A DNA stretch of 64,000 nt from DASVRA01 sp036388855 (GCA_036388855.1 DASVRA010000010.1:95903-159902); one strand, 5' to 3'; counted from the stretch's first letter, positions 43,733-52,580 are shown. The notes: generated by a model from the sequence alone, not told the origin. Program-made: numbers and translations.

Positions 43733-43912
43733 CACCTAGACAAGGTCACACTGGCCCGCACCAAATGGCCGGACAGCCGCTTGCGGATCATCACGACGCT
43801 TGGGGTCAAGGGGGCCGCCGCCGCGGTCGATCGGCTGGCGGAGGCGGGGCTGGACGAGTTGGAGGTGAGCTTCTACGGCCGGACGGCGAGCGAGTACCGC
43901 CAGACCCAGGAT
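43733..43912 (+). pseudogene. Probable radical-SAM enzyme remnant
   Basis: The gap 43539-44011 (473 bases) holds no intact gene. On the plus strand, LRIITTLGVKGAAAAVDRL followed by AEAGLDELEVSFYGRTASEY resembles an internal part of a radical-SAM barrel. No CxxxCxxC cluster and no flanking domains remain, and the frame ends in unrelated residues. I read it as a decayed fragment next to the nucleotide-enzyme islet. It could be chance similarity. Confidence 0.35.
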
Positions 43913-44011
43913 CCGGACGGCGGCGGGAAATCTCATCACAGTGAGCCCGGGCGCTTTCTTTGCGCGTGGTAGTAGGTGCGGTTACGTTGCACGTGGTGGC
44001 ACACCGCCACG

Positions 44012-44566
44012 TCAGTGCTTTGTCTTTTCCCTATACTGCCTCAACAATGCCTGAGTGGGGGAGAGTTGTTGGTCTTCGCCCGAGAGTTGCGTCCGCACGG
44101 TTTCAATTATCAGATTCATGTCTTTATTTAAGCTTGGATAGATCTGGTTCTTCTTTGTGCCTGCAGTTAGGCACTCGATTGCAACGGTGAACTCGTCGCA
44201 CGCGAGTTTGTTCAAGCCTAGCGAAAAGAACCTCAGGGGGTGCTCCGGCGCCAAGTCTGCGAGTGGCTCCCAGGTGGCGGCGGCTTCTTGTGGGAAGCCC
44301 GAGGTGAAATGCAGGAATCCCAGCTGGAACCGCGCGATCTCGTAGTCTGGAGCCAGACGGACGGCTTCGGCCATTCCGGCCCGCGCTTCCTCGTAGCGCC
44401 GCTGTCCGGCCAGCAGCGAGGCGTGAAGGAAATGCAGGCGCGGGTCGAGCGGGAAGTCATGCATCATCTGGTCCACCTCGGCCAAATCATGGAGTTCGCC
44501 GCGGCCGAGGCGTGAGAGCAGTTCTCTCATCCTTTCTTCGGGGCACCTGATCGGGGCGTCTGTCAT
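44012..44566 (-). CDS. TPR-containing protein at the end of the flagellar operon
   Basis: The 184-residue product has tetratricopeptide-like helices (LHFLHASLLAGQRRYEEARA, EAVRLAPDYEIARFQLGFLH, WEPLADLAPEHPLRFFSLGL). It is the last gene of the minus-strand flagellar cluster, 9 bases after fliA. TPR proteins in secretion clusters often act as chaperones or regulators; which applies here is not shown. The G+C of its 3' end is lower than the rest of the cluster. Confidence 0.7.
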   Translation of the reverse strand: MTDAPIRCPEERMRELLSRLGRGELHDLAEVDQMMHDFPLDPRLHFLHASLLAGQRRYEEARAGMAEAVRLAPDYEIARFQLGFLHFTSGFPQEAAATWEPLADLAPEHPLRFFSLGLNKLACDEFTVAIECLTAGTKKNQIYPSLNKDMNLIIETVRTQLSGEDQQLSPTQALLRQYREKTKH

Positions 44567-44575
44567 TTCCTTCTC

Positions 44576-45343
44576 CTACCGGTGTATGTTGATGTTGTCG
44601 AAGCGCGGCAACCGCTTTCGCAGCCTCAGAAGCGCCTCCTTATGGATTTGCGAAACCCGGCCTTTGGATATCCCCAGCAAACGCCCTACCTGTTCAAAGG
44701 TGAGGCCATCGACGTAATGACACCGGATTACGGTGGACTCCTTTTCGGGCAAGTCGCGCAATTCCGCCTCCACCCGGCCGACGGCTTCTTTCCAGACAAG
44801 GGTTTCGTAGGCGTTGAACCCGCTGTCCTGCTGCTCCTCGGCAACGTAGATGCCCGTGCCCTCGAGCATGAAACCGAGCGCCAGTCCCACCGCGAGCTCC
44901 ACCAAGGCATCGAAGGCTTCGGTGACGGGCAGCTTATCAGCTTCCGCTGGAAGTATTGAGCGGGCGCGTTCTCTTCTCATCCTGCTCCGGTAGGTCAGTT
45001 GCTCACGGAACTCGCTGAGTTTAGCCAGCCCATCGAGAATGGAGCCCGAGACGCGGCTGACTGCGAACCCCTCGAACGGCGTGCCCAGTGTGGGGTCGTA
45101 GTGGTCGAGCGCTTCGAGCAGACCCTCGCTGGCCATCTGGCATAGGTCCGGAAACTCGATCGAGGCGTCGGTGCGGCGGCGGAAATGCCGCGCCGCCACC
45201 CGGCGGGCGAAGGGGAGGTAATGAAGGAACAACTTCTCCCGCAACGCCGCTGTCGGCTGGACCCGATGCCGGCGCCACAGGAGAGCACCTTCGTCCTCGT
45301 CGCCCGAAGCTTGGTCGACCGGCGGCAGCGGCTCCGGGGTCAC
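44576..45343 (-). CDS. fliA: Flagellar sigma factor FliA (sigma-28 type)
   Basis: The product is a sigma-70 family factor lacking region 1. Region 2 is LFLHYLPFARRVAARHFRRR with DLCQMASEGLLEALDHYDP. Region 4 is LTFEQVGRLLGISKGRVSQI. This matches FliA, which transcribes late flagellar genes. I chose GTG at 45343, which overlaps the fliP stop as GTGA and has GGGAG 6 bases upstream. A GTG at 45382 would add 13 residues and overlap fliP by 43 bases. No flgM is in the window, so its usual inhibitor is not encoded here. Confidence 0.88.
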   Translation of the reverse strand: MTPEPLPPVDQASGDEDEGALLWRRHRVQPTAALREKLFLHYLPFARRVAARHFRRRTDASIEFPDLCQMASEGLLEALDHYDPTLGTPFEGFAVSRVSGSILDGLAKLSEFREQLTYRSRMRRERARSILPAEADKLPVTEAFDALVELAVGLALGFMLEGTGIYVAEEQQDSGFNAYETLVWKEAVGRVEAELRDLPEKESTVIRCHYVDGLTFEQVGRLLGISKGRVSQIHKEALLRLRKRLPRFDNINIHR

Positions 45344-46245
45344 CTGAAACTCCCGACCACCCCCTCCAGGATCAGGCTCCACCCGTCGATCAGGACGAAC
45401 ATCAGGATCTTGATCGGTAGCGAGAGGGTCGACGGCGGCACCATCAGCATGCCGAGCGAAAGCAGGATGCTGCTCACCACCAGGTCGATGAGCAGGAACG
45501 GCAGGAAGATCACGAACCCGATCTTGAAGGCGACGCGCAGCTCGTTGAGCATGAAGGCGGAGGTCAGTTGCATCAGGCCCACCTCGGCCGCCCGGGTGGG
45601 CAGCGGCTGCTTGGCCATGGCGTAGACGGTGCGGATGTCCTGATCTCGGACCTGCCGAAGCATGAAGGCGCGCATTGGCCCGGACGCGCGGGTCATCGCC
45701 TGCTCGGCGGTGACGTCGTCGCGCAGGAAGGGCTGCAGCGCCTCGGAATTCACGCGGGTCAGGGTGGGCATCATGGTGAACGCCGTCAGGAACAGCGCCA
45801 AGCTGATCAGCACTTGATTGGGCGGAGTCTCGGGCATGCCGAAGGCGTGGCGGATCATCGAGAGGATCACCACGATCCTGATGAAGGGCGTCATGCAGAT
45901 CGCCAGCGCCGGGATCATTGCGGCGAGCGTCAGGATGAGCACGACCCGCACGGCGTCCGAGGTTCCGCCAGGGCGGCCCGCGTTCAGGATCGGGATGGCG
46001 TTCCCGACGGCCGCTCGTTCCGCCGCAGGCTTAGGCGCCGGTGCAGACGCAGGCGCGCTCGAAGGCACAGGCGCGGCCGAAGGTGCGGGCGCAAACGGCT
46101 GCGCAGGCGAAAGTGTGGGCGCAGAAGCGGTTGAAGACGCGGGGGCAGACTCTGGGAAAGGTTGAGCTGTCTGAGCTCCGGCAGGGGATGCGGCCAGCAT
46201 CATGGCCAATGAGGCCGCCAGGACGAAGAACAGACTAGACTTCAT
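45340..46245 (-). CDS. fliP: Flagellar export apparatus protein FliP
   Basis: FliP forms the export gate pore with FliQ and FliR. After a signal peptide (about 1-24) comes a 50-residue Pro/Ala/Ser-rich stretch. The FliP core follows: PFIRIVVILSMIRHAFGMPE, PPNQVLISLALFLTAFTM, LPFLLIDLVVSSILLSLGM and VLIDGWSLILEGVV. The core is complete; the Pro/Ala-rich linker is longer than usual. Confidence 0.95.
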   Translation of the reverse strand: MKSSLFFVLAASLAMMLAASPAGAQTAQPFPESAPASSTASAPTLSPAQPFAPAPSAAPVPSSAPASAPAPKPAAERAAVGNAIPILNAGRPGGTSDAVRVVLILTLAAMIPALAICMTPFIRIVVILSMIRHAFGMPETPPNQVLISLALFLTAFTMMPTLTRVNSEALQPFLRDDVTAEQAMTRASGPMRAFMLRQVRDQDIRTVYAMAKQPLPTRAAEVGLMQLTSAFMLNELRVAFKIGFVIFLPFLLIDLVVSSILLSLGMLMVPPSTLSLPIKILMFVLIDGWSLILEGVVGSFR

Positions 46246-46615
46246 CCGAGGCTTCGGACGGAGGAGGGCTGTGGTCGAGAACGGCGAGGGCGTGGGAGCT
46301 GGCCACCACCAGCAGCTCCCTGCCGTCGCACACCAGCAGATGCGCCTCGAGGTTCTGGGCCAGGCGGAGGCGCTCCAGGGGCCGGAGCCGCCGCGTCGCG
46401 GTCGAGAAAAGCTGGCCGGACACCCCGTAACGGGCTTTCAGCGCCAACGCCGCCCCTACGGCCAAAGAGACGCAGATCAGGAAGGCCACCACCAGCCGGA
46501 GCCAAGGCACGTCCGGCGTGGCCGCCTGCCCCAAGGTCTGGGCCGCGGCCAAGGCCGGCGCGCAAACGGCGGCTCCCGCCAACAACGGGCGGAGCATCGC
46601 GCCGGCCCCCATCAT
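46235..46615 (-). CDS. fliO: FliO-like flagellar export assembly protein
   Basis: The 126-residue product has an N-terminal hydrophobic stretch, a transmembrane helix near residues 40-62 (LRLVVAFLICVSLAVGAALAL) and a basic cytoplasmic tail with LERLRLAQNLEAHLLVCDGR. That tail and the position between fliN and fliP are typical of FliO, a scaffold for FliP assembly. The sequence is weakly conserved, so assignment leans on context. The ATG overlaps the fliN stop. Confidence 0.72.
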   Translation of the reverse strand: MMGAGAMLRPLLAGAAVCAPALAAAQTLGQAATPDVPWLRLVVAFLICVSLAVGAALALKARYGVSGQLFSTATRRLRPLERLRLAQNLEAHLLVCDGRELLVVASSHALAVLDHSPPPSEASDEV

Positions 46616-46953
46616 TGACCCTCAGCGATCTCGGTGATCTTCACCGCGAAGTTGTCCCCAACCGCGACTATCTCGCCCCTGGCCACCAGCGTCTCATTGA
46701 GGCGTAGCTCCACGAGATCAGCCAGCTTCTGGTCGAGGGGGACAATCGAACCCGCCTTCAGGTCCAGGACCTCCGCCACAGACAGGCTGGCGCAGCCGAG
46801 CCGCACCTCGACGGCCACCCGGACGTCCTGGAAAATGGCGGCGTGGAGTGACACCAGCCCCCTGCCCCCGTTCAGTGCGCCCACGCTCGGTCCGGACCCC
46901 GCCAGGGCGCGGGTGTCGCTTTCGACTGGGTGACCCGAATTCCCTTTACTCAT
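46612..46953 (-). CDS. fliN: Flagellar switch protein FliN
   Basis: The 113-residue product has a SpoA-type domain: VRVAVEVRLGCASLSVAEVL, DLKAGSIVPLDQKLADLVEL and GEIVAVGDNFAVKITEI. This is characteristic of FliN in the C-ring. The N-terminal 40 residues are low-complexity. It overlaps fliO and follows the fliM-like gene by 5 bases. Confidence 0.9.
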   Translation of the reverse strand: MSKGNSGHPVESDTRALAGSGPSVGALNGGRGLVSLHAAIFQDVRVAVEVRLGCASLSVAEVLDLKAGSIVPLDQKLADLVELRLNETLVARGEIVAVGDNFAVKITEIAEGQ

Positions 46954-46958
46954 CTCGA

Positions 46959-47717
46959 CTATTCGAACGCGAGGGCCATTCCCGTATCACTTTTCACGAG
47001 CCGGGCACGCCCCGCGGGTTGCGGCGATCCAACAGGCGTGACCTCCAGGACCTGGTCGATGCGGCGGTCCAGCACCAGGACGTCACCAACTGCCAGCGTG
47101 CCCAATTCGTTCAGCGCCAGCTCGGCTTGGCCGAGTTGGACCTCCAAAGGAACCCGAGTGTCTGCCAGCGCGGCCGACCTCTTGGCAAGCGGCTTTGACG
47201 GGCGGGAGGCTGGCGGCTTGACCGCCCGATAGTACGAGGCGGCGATGCGCCGGGGAATCGCTATGGCGGCCAGCCTTGGCGCGCCGTCCTCCCCCAAATC
47301 AAGCTGGAGGCCGCCACGACGGCCGATCCCAGTTGCTGCGGGCGTAGGGGACGCTCCTAGAGCAGTCTCCAGGCTCTCGCCCAAGTCCGCGAGCATGCGC
47401 TCGACCAGATGGCCGAAAAGGCGCTCGTCCTCTTCGTTCAGGGGCGAGGCGGCGGCGGGCGCCGCCAGGGCCAAGTGCGACAGACGCCGCCTCCCCGCGT
47501 CGCTACAATTGAACGCCAGGCTTCGTCCCAACGGCCCCCAGCCGCGCTCCGATGTCTGGTCCGCCCATTCGTTCAGAACCGACAGCCGCCCGACCCTGAC
47601 CGTCGGCCTGACGAACCAGCGCCCGTTCCAGAGCCCAACGGCCTCTTCCGCCTTCGCTCTAACGACCTCCGCGAGGGAACTCGCCAGGGGCAGCCAGGGC
47701 TCGGCGCCGTTCGTCAC
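46959..47717 (-). CDS. fliM: Divergent FliM-like C-ring protein
   Basis: The C-terminal 80 residues form a SpoA domain (VPLEVQLGQAELALNELGTL, AVGDVLVLDRRIDQVLEV). The N-terminal part has no clear CheC-like domain, and the CheY-binding EIDAL-type peptide is absent. At 252 residues it is well short of normal FliM (about 320-370). Position before fliN supports a FliM role. Loss of the CheY motif suggests a motor not controlled by chemotaxis. The GTG start at 47717 overlaps the flgE stop. Confidence 0.68.
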   Translation of the reverse strand: MTNGAEPWLPLASSLAEVVRAKAEEAVGLWNGRWFVRPTVRVGRLSVLNEWADQTSERGWGPLGRSLAFNCSDAGRRRLSHLALAAPAAASPLNEEDERLFGHLVERMLADLGESLETALGASPTPAATGIGRRGGLQLDLGEDGAPRLAAIAIPRRIAASYYRAVKPPASRPSKPLAKRSAALADTRVPLEVQLGQAELALNELGTLAVGDVLVLDRRIDQVLEVTPVGSPQPAGRARLVKSDTGMALAFE

Positions 47718-48883
47718 CCCTGCCCTCGGATGCCGAACAACTGCTGGATCATGTCGTTGGTGACGCTCACGATCTGCGAAGACGCCTGGAAGCCACGCTG
47801 GATCAGGATGAGGTTCCCAAACTCCTCGGACAGATCGACGTTCGAGGCCTCGATCCGGCCCGAAACGACCCGGCCGACACCGCCCTCGCCGCTCGACATG
47901 AAGCGGTGGTCGGCGCCGGCGCGGTTTTCGAACAGCCCCGAGCCGATGCCGTCCAGCAGCTGCGGGTCACGGAATGAGGCGAGCGCCACCTCGCCCACCA
48001 ACTCCTCCTCCCCATTGGAGTAGGTCAGCTTGACTTGGCCGTCGCTGTCGATGGCGACCCCCGTGAGTTCGCCGATGCCGTGACCGTCCGCCGACGAGAC
48101 CCGGATGTTGGAGGTGGTCCCGGTGGAGAACGAGGTCACCTGGGCGAAATCTAGCGTCACCGTGGCCGGGTCGCCGCCGCTGCCCGTATAGTTGATGGTG
48201 GCGGTCGAGGTGGTGGGGTCGATCAGGCCGGCTGCCGAAAACTTCAGGTTTGCGGTCCCAACCGTAGCGCCTTGCTCGTCCAGGATGGTCGCCTGCCATT
48301 CGCCAGGGCTGGCTGAAACCGGTGCGAACTGCACCTTCCAAGTATGCTTTCCGCCCGCGGAGTCGAAGACGGTGATATTGGAGACCTCGGCTGTGGTCGC
48401 GGTGGAGGATAGGTTGTCGCCGAAGACGATTTGCGAGGTGGCCTCCGGCGTGTTGACACGCTTGGTGTCGATGGTGAGTTCGGAAGGTTGGCCGGCTTCG
48501 TCCAGTACGGCGAGGTGGTAGTCGGTGCCCTGCAGGGTGAGGCGCCCGGACTCGTCGACGTAGAACTGGCCTGTGCGGCCGTAGGCGGTCTTGTCGCCGT
48601 CCTTCAGCACCAGGAATCCTTCGCCTTGCAGCGCCAAGTCCAGATCGCCGCCGGTCTCCCGCAGATCGCCTTGGCTGAAGTTGATTCTGGGATCGGCGTA
48701 GGAGACGCCGCTTCCGGAGCCAGATGAATAGCCTCCACCGAGGTAGCTGTACGTGTCCTGGAAGCTGATCGACGTAGCCTTGAAGCCGACGGAATTCAGA
48801 TTGGCGACGTTGTTGCCGATTGTTTGAAGACCTTTTGAGTAGGCACTCATCCCACTCAGACCGATGTAGATTGCCCCGAGCAT
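47714..48883 (-). CDS. flgE: Flagellar hook protein FlgE
   Basis: FlgE polymerises into the hook. The N-terminal rod/hook motif is IYIGLSGMSAYSKGLQTIGN with NNVANLNSVGFK. The LALQGEGFLVL and YGRTGQFYVDESGRL segments follow. The C-terminus is EASNVDLSEEFGNLILIQRG with ASSQIVSVTNDM. The 389 residues make a complete short-form hook protein. AAGGAAAAGG precedes the ATG. Confidence 0.95.
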   Translation of the reverse strand: MLGAIYIGLSGMSAYSKGLQTIGNNVANLNSVGFKATSISFQDTYSYLGGGYSSGSGSGVSYADPRINFSQGDLRETGGDLDLALQGEGFLVLKDGDKTAYGRTGQFYVDESGRLTLQGTDYHLAVLDEAGQPSELTIDTKRVNTPEATSQIVFGDNLSSTATTAEVSNITVFDSAGGKHTWKVQFAPVSASPGEWQATILDEQGATVGTANLKFSAAGLIDPTTSTATINYTGSGGDPATVTLDFAQVTSFSTGTTSNIRVSSADGHGIGELTGVAIDSDGQVKLTYSNGEEELVGEVALASFRDPQLLDGIGSGLFENRAGADHRFMSSGEGGVGRVVSGRIEASNVDLSEEFGNLILIQRGFQASSQIVSVTNDMIQQLFGIRGQG

Positions 48884-48902
48884 TTTCCTTTTCCTTCTCT
48901 GG

Positions 48903-49298
48903 TTAACGCACTTGTGCTATGTCTGCGATGGATAAGTTGGAGACGATGTTGCCCCCGGCGGCCTCGATGGTGACCCTCGGCTGACCGGTTGCGAATGAGA
49001 CGGACTTCACCACACCCGAAATCGTCGAAGAGCCGGCGATCACGTCCACCGTGCGGCCGAGCAGGCTCGTCGCCTGGGTCGCGGCCTGGGCGGCCAGCAG
49101 TCCGGTGACCTGGTCGTTCAGCGTCTGGGCCTGCTGGAGTTGAGTGAACTGGGCCAGCTGCGAGACGAACTGGAAGTTGTCGACCGGCTTGAGTGGATCC
49201 TGATAGGTCAGCTGGGTCATGATGATCTTCAGGAGCGACTGAAAATCCAATCCTGTCGTCGGCTGGGCGCTCACGGAAGACACGGGGCTGACGGCCAT
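48903..49298 (-). CDS. flgD: Flagellar hook assembly scaffold FlgD
   Basis: FlgD is the transient hook cap. The N-terminal half carries FQSLLKIIMTQLTYQDPLKP and NFQFVSQLAQFTQLQQAQ, the family signature. The C-terminal domain is short (131 residues in total), so only the export and assembly region is well conserved. It sits between the fliK-like gene and flgE. Confidence 0.93.
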   Translation of the reverse strand: MAVSPVSSVSAQPTTGLDFQSLLKIIMTQLTYQDPLKPVDNFQFVSQLAQFTQLQQAQTLNDQVTGLLAAQAATQATSLLGRTVDVIAGSSTISGVVKSVSFATGQPRVTIEAAGGNIVSNLSIADIAQVR

Positions 49299-49299
49299 C

Positions 49300-50127
49300 T
49301 CAGATCCTCTGCAGCAGGTTTGACGCGGCGAGCTTGACGCCGTTCAGCGACAACGCGCGCAGGCTGAAGCCGCGCTCGGCCAGCATCACGGCGGCGGCCC
49401 GACGGAACCGCGTGATCCACCCGTCCGGGGCCGCCATTGCCGGCGCGTCCGCGGCGAGGTTGATTGTCAGAGCCGCGCCCTCGCCGCTGAGCGCGAGGGA
49501 TGTGTCGGGTTGCGCAGCCTTGGCAGGCGCTGCAAGGCGGCGGGGCCTTGCCGCCGCTTCCGCGTGCAGTTGCGACAGGTCCTGGACCAGCGACGGCAGC
49601 TTTCGGATGTCCGGAGCGAAGGTGCGGCCGATGTCGGGCCGGATCGACGCCAGTTTCGATGGATGCTCCCGTCCGCCAGGCGCAGCCGGTCGGCCTTGTA
49701 ACGCGTGAGCCGGCTGCAGCGGTGAACCCCCTGCGCTCGCCGTGGCCAAGGCAGCCGGTACCGCCGCAACTTCCGGAGAGCCTTGAGGCTGTTGAGACAG
49801 TTGCGTGGGGCGCTGCTTGGCGGTTTGCCCGGCGCAAACTCCGCCGACCGGCGAAGCCTCGAAGGTAGATCTGCGCTCGGCGTTTACGATGCCGAGTTCA
49901 CCGAAACCGAGCGCCCGATGACTGCTAAGTTCGAGCAGCTCCGCGCCCGAAAGGCCGCTGGCGCTGGAGTCGGATACTAGACTTAGTTCGGGCGAGGCCG
50001 CATCCGCGGCGGAGCCCCGCCTACTTTCGGCAAGGTCCAGGTATTCATCGAACCCAGGACCCTTGGGAGCGGGCGCGGCCACGGGCGAGGCTGCAGTGCC
50101 TGTGCCTGACACCGGAGCTACGATCAC
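49300..50127 (-). CDS. FliK-like hook-length control protein (context-based)
   Basis: The first 180 residues are low-complexity and rich in Ala, Pro, Ser and Gln, as in FliK molecular rulers. The C-terminal 70 residues (SLALSGEGAALTINLAADAP, RRAAAVMLAERGFSLRALSL) could be a reduced FliK export-switch domain. Direct motif support is weak. The assignment rests on its place between fliJ and flgD. It overlaps the fliJ stop by 4 bases. Confidence 0.55.
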   Translation of the reverse strand: MIVAPVSGTGTAASPVAAPAPKGPGFDEYLDLAESRRGSAADAASPELSLVSDSSASGLSGAELLELSSHRALGFGELGIVNAERRSTFEASPVGGVCAGQTAKQRPTQLSQQPQGSPEVAAVPAALATASAGGSPLQPAHALQGRPAAPGGREHPSKLASIRPDIGRTFAPDIRKLPSLVQDLSQLHAEAAARPRRLAAPAKAAQPDTSLALSGEGAALTINLAADAPAMAAPDGWITRFRRAAAVMLAERGFSLRALSLNGVKLAASNLLQRI

Positions 50128-50576
50128 CTTGTCAACTTCCCCCCCGCCGCGCGGTCCGCCATGTCCATGGCGGCGGCCTCGTCGCGGCGCCTAATTAACT
50201 TTTTGTAGGCGGCTTTCGCGAGCGCGTCAGCAACTTTGGCACGCGCCAATGCGTCACACCATTCCTTCCCCCGCTGCTCGCGCCGCCGCTCTGCGTCCGC
50301 CACGCCCGAGTCCGCATCAGCAGCGTGGGCCTGCGCCCGATGGATCCCATCCGACCAGCAGCGGGCCAGCAGCGGATCGAAGCGGCGGGCGCGAACCGCC
50401 TGGAGCCAGGCCTCGTCCTGGGCCTTGAGGTCGTCAAGCGCGTCGCGGCGCTGCTCTTCGGCCACTCTCACCGCTTCGCCGGCGAGCGCCAGCTGGTGTT
50501 CGGCGGCGCTTTGCTGCACGCCGCGCAAGGCGAGGATGTCGCCGAAGGTCTTGGCCGATCTGCGGATGCGGTTCAA
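50124..50576 (-). CDS. fliJ: FliJ-like flagellar export chaperone
   Basis: The 150-residue product is almost entirely alpha-helical and charged, with repeated Ala/Glu/Arg heptads, as expected for the FliJ coiled coil that contacts the FliI hexamer and FlhA. No sequence motif is diagnostic. The gene lies directly after fliI (4-base gap), where fliJ is usually found. Confidence 0.7.
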   Translation of the reverse strand: MNRIRRSAKTFGDILALRGVQQSAAEHQLALAGEAVRVAEEQRRDALDDLKAQDEAWLQAVRARRFDPLLARCWSDGIHRAQAHAADADSGVADAERRREQRGKEWCDALARAKVADALAKAAYKKLIRRRDEAAAMDMADRAAGGKLTR

Positions 50577-50580
50577 AGGC

Positions 50581-51894
50581 TCACCTCACCGTTTCGGCGA
50601 GCTGGGATACGCAGGCGTCCAGCGGGACGGAAGCATCGGAACCCTGCTTCAGGAACTGGAGCAGCCGCGGGCGCGCGTTCAGTGCGCGGTCGATGTCCGG
50701 GTTGGCGCCGCGCACGTAAACGCCGGCTTCGACCAGGGTCTTGGACGTCTCATAGATGCTCAGCAGTTCGGCCGCCGCGGCGGCGTCTTCCCGGTGTTTG
50801 GGAGCCATGAGGTTCCGGGCCAGGCGGCTGACGCTGCGCGGCACGTCGATGGCCGGGTAGTGCCCCTGTTCGGCCAGGGTGCGCGACAGGATCAGGTGGC
50901 CGTCGAGGAGGGACTTCATCATCTCCGAGATCGGATCATCGACGTCGTCGGTCTCGCTCAGGATGGTCATGATCGCAGTGATCGCGCCGCCCGATCGCAG
51001 AGCGCCGCACCGCTCCACGAATCTAGGGAGCGCTCCGAACACGCTGGGAGTGTAGGCTCGCACCGTCGGCGGCTCGCCCGCGGCCAGGCCGATCTCGCGC
51101 AGCGCCATCGCCAGGCGGGTGACGGAGTCCACCAGCAACAGGACATGCTCGCCTCGTTCGCGCCAATGCTCGGCGACGGCCAGGGCGTACTCCCCGGCGC
51201 GCACGCGCACCGCCGCGGTGTGGTCGGAGGTCGCCGCGATCAGGGTGGTGCGCGCACGCACCGCTGGGGCTATGCCGCCTTCCCAAAGCGCTTGGACCTC
51301 GCGGCCGCGTTCCCCGACCAGGCAGACGACGCAACGGTCGGCTTCCACCTGGTTGGCCAGCTGGGTCATCAGGGTAGTCTTGCCAACGCCGGCGGCGGCG
51401 AAGATGCCGATCCGCTGGCCCATCCCTAGCGTCAGCAAGCCGTCGATCGTCCTGATCCCCGTCCGCAACGGGATCTGCGGGGACATCCGGGCCAGCGGCG
51501 ACGGGAGTGGCCCTTCCAGCGCGGCGTAGCGGGCGCCCTTCAGCGGCCCCAGGGCGTCGATCGGGTCGCCGAGCGCATCCACCGCCCGGCCCGAGAGGAC
51601 GTCGCCCACGGGCGCGGCGTCCATGCGCATCGAGGCCTCGACCTTGGCGCCGGCGAAAACCGCCGAGGCGTCCTCGAACGGAGCCAGGATGATCGAGTCC
51701 GCATGGACCCCGACGACCTTGGCGGTGGCCGTCCGGCTGGCGTTCGCCATGTCTTGGCGGCGCTCGATGTCGCAAAGCGTCCCGAGCGGCACGGCCGGAC
51801 CGTCGGCTTCGATGTAGGTCGGCAGGATGCGCCTGACCCGGCCGCTGCGGACGACGGTGTTGGCTGATCGGATGCGGTCGAGCAGATCGGTCAT
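50581..51894 (-). CDS. fliI: Flagellum-specific export ATPase FliI
   Basis: FliI energises export and is related to F1 beta. It has GRAVDALGDPIDALGPL, the Walker A loop AAGVGKTTLMTQ, LVGERGREVQ, LLLVDSVTRLAMALREIGLA, GEPPTVRAYTPSVF and SETDDVDDPISEMMKSLLDG. I took the ATG at 51894, which overlaps the fliH stop as ATGA, and not the upstream reading from 51999. The 437 residues are normal for FliI. Confidence 0.95.
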   Translation of the reverse strand: MTDLLDRIRSANTVVRSGRVRRILPTYIEADGPAVPLGTLCDIERRQDMANASRTATAKVVGVHADSIILAPFEDASAVFAGAKVEASMRMDAAPVGDVLSGRAVDALGDPIDALGPLKGARYAALEGPLPSPLARMSPQIPLRTGIRTIDGLLTLGMGQRIGIFAAAGVGKTTLMTQLANQVEADRCVVCLVGERGREVQALWEGGIAPAVRARTTLIAATSDHTAAVRVRAGEYALAVAEHWRERGEHVLLLVDSVTRLAMALREIGLAAGEPPTVRAYTPSVFGALPRFVERCGALRSGGAITAIMTILSETDDVDDPISEMMKSLLDGHLILSRTLAEQGHYPAIDVPRSVSRLARNLMAPKHREDAAAAAELLSIYETSKTLVEAGVYVRGANPDIDRALNARPRLLQFLKQGSDASVPLDACVSQLAETVR

Positions 51895-52580
51895 GGCTCT
51901 GCCGGACCCTCCGCCGCTTCGCGCAGAACGCCGCTCAGCCGGCTCCATTGCTGCGGCGCGCCGACCTCGAGCGAGCCCAGGCTCAGCTGGATCTCGCATT
52001 CGCCGGGTTTCAGGCGGGGAGAGGAAACCATCTCCAAGCCCCCGCTTCCGGTGCGGACTCCGAGCGTCTCGAGTTGTTCGGCGTGGGGAAAGTCCGCGGC
52101 GGAGACGCGCACCTGCACCGCCTTTTGCCCATTCAGCCGCAAGAGCTGATCGGTGATGATCCGGGCGGTCATGTCCGAGTAGGGGGCGGGGTCGCCGAGA
52201 ATCTTCGCCAGCGCTTCGTGCGCGATCGCGATGGCGAGGTCGCTCGTGCGGGCTAGGGCGGCGTCGAAGTTTATGACGGCCGCGGCGACGCCCTTCTCCA
52301 GCGCATCGATCATCTCCGTCTGGCGGTCGGCGGCTTCCTTGAGTCCCGCCTCGCGGCCCTTGCGCTCTCCTTCGGCGGCGGCGAGGTCGCGGTCGCGGCG
52401 AAGCTGGACAATCGCCTCTTCCTGCTGTTCGAGCGCGGCCACCAGTTTGGCGATCTCCGCCTCCGCGGCATCCGGCTCCGGATCGGAGCTTTTCGAGGCC
52501 AGCCGGATGGGAGAAGCCGCGTCGGCGATGCGCACGCCCACTCCCGCGGCCTCGTAAGACTTGATCAGCGGCCGGGTCAC
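51891..52580 (-). CDS. fliH: Flagellar export ATPase regulator FliH
   Basis: FliH is the peripheral stalk that binds FliI. It has a coiled-coil middle (residues 40-100, AEIAKLVAALEQQEEAIVQL) and a C-terminal V1E-like domain with FPHAEQL, GLEMVSSPRLKPGECEIQLS and GSLEVG. The GTG start at 52580 overlaps the orphan gene upstream. The 229 residues are in the family range. Confidence 0.85.
   Translation of the reverse strand: MTRPLIKSYEAAGVGVRIADAASPIRLASKSSDPEPDAAEAEIAKLVAALEQQEEAIVQLRRDRDLAAAEGERKGREAGLKEAADRQTEMIDALEKGVAAAVINFDAALARTSDLAIAIAHEALAKILGDPAPYSDMTARIITDQLLRLNGQKAVQVRVSAADFPHAEQLETLGVRTGSGGLEMVSSPRLKPGECEIQLSLGSLEVGAPQQWSRLSGVLREAAEGPAEP

Noticed and set aside
43535..43735. 66-residue minus-strand frame upstream of the PRTase gene
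   Set aside because: No ribosome site, no recognisable motif and it overlaps the PRTase start; the similarity is too vague to call a gene.
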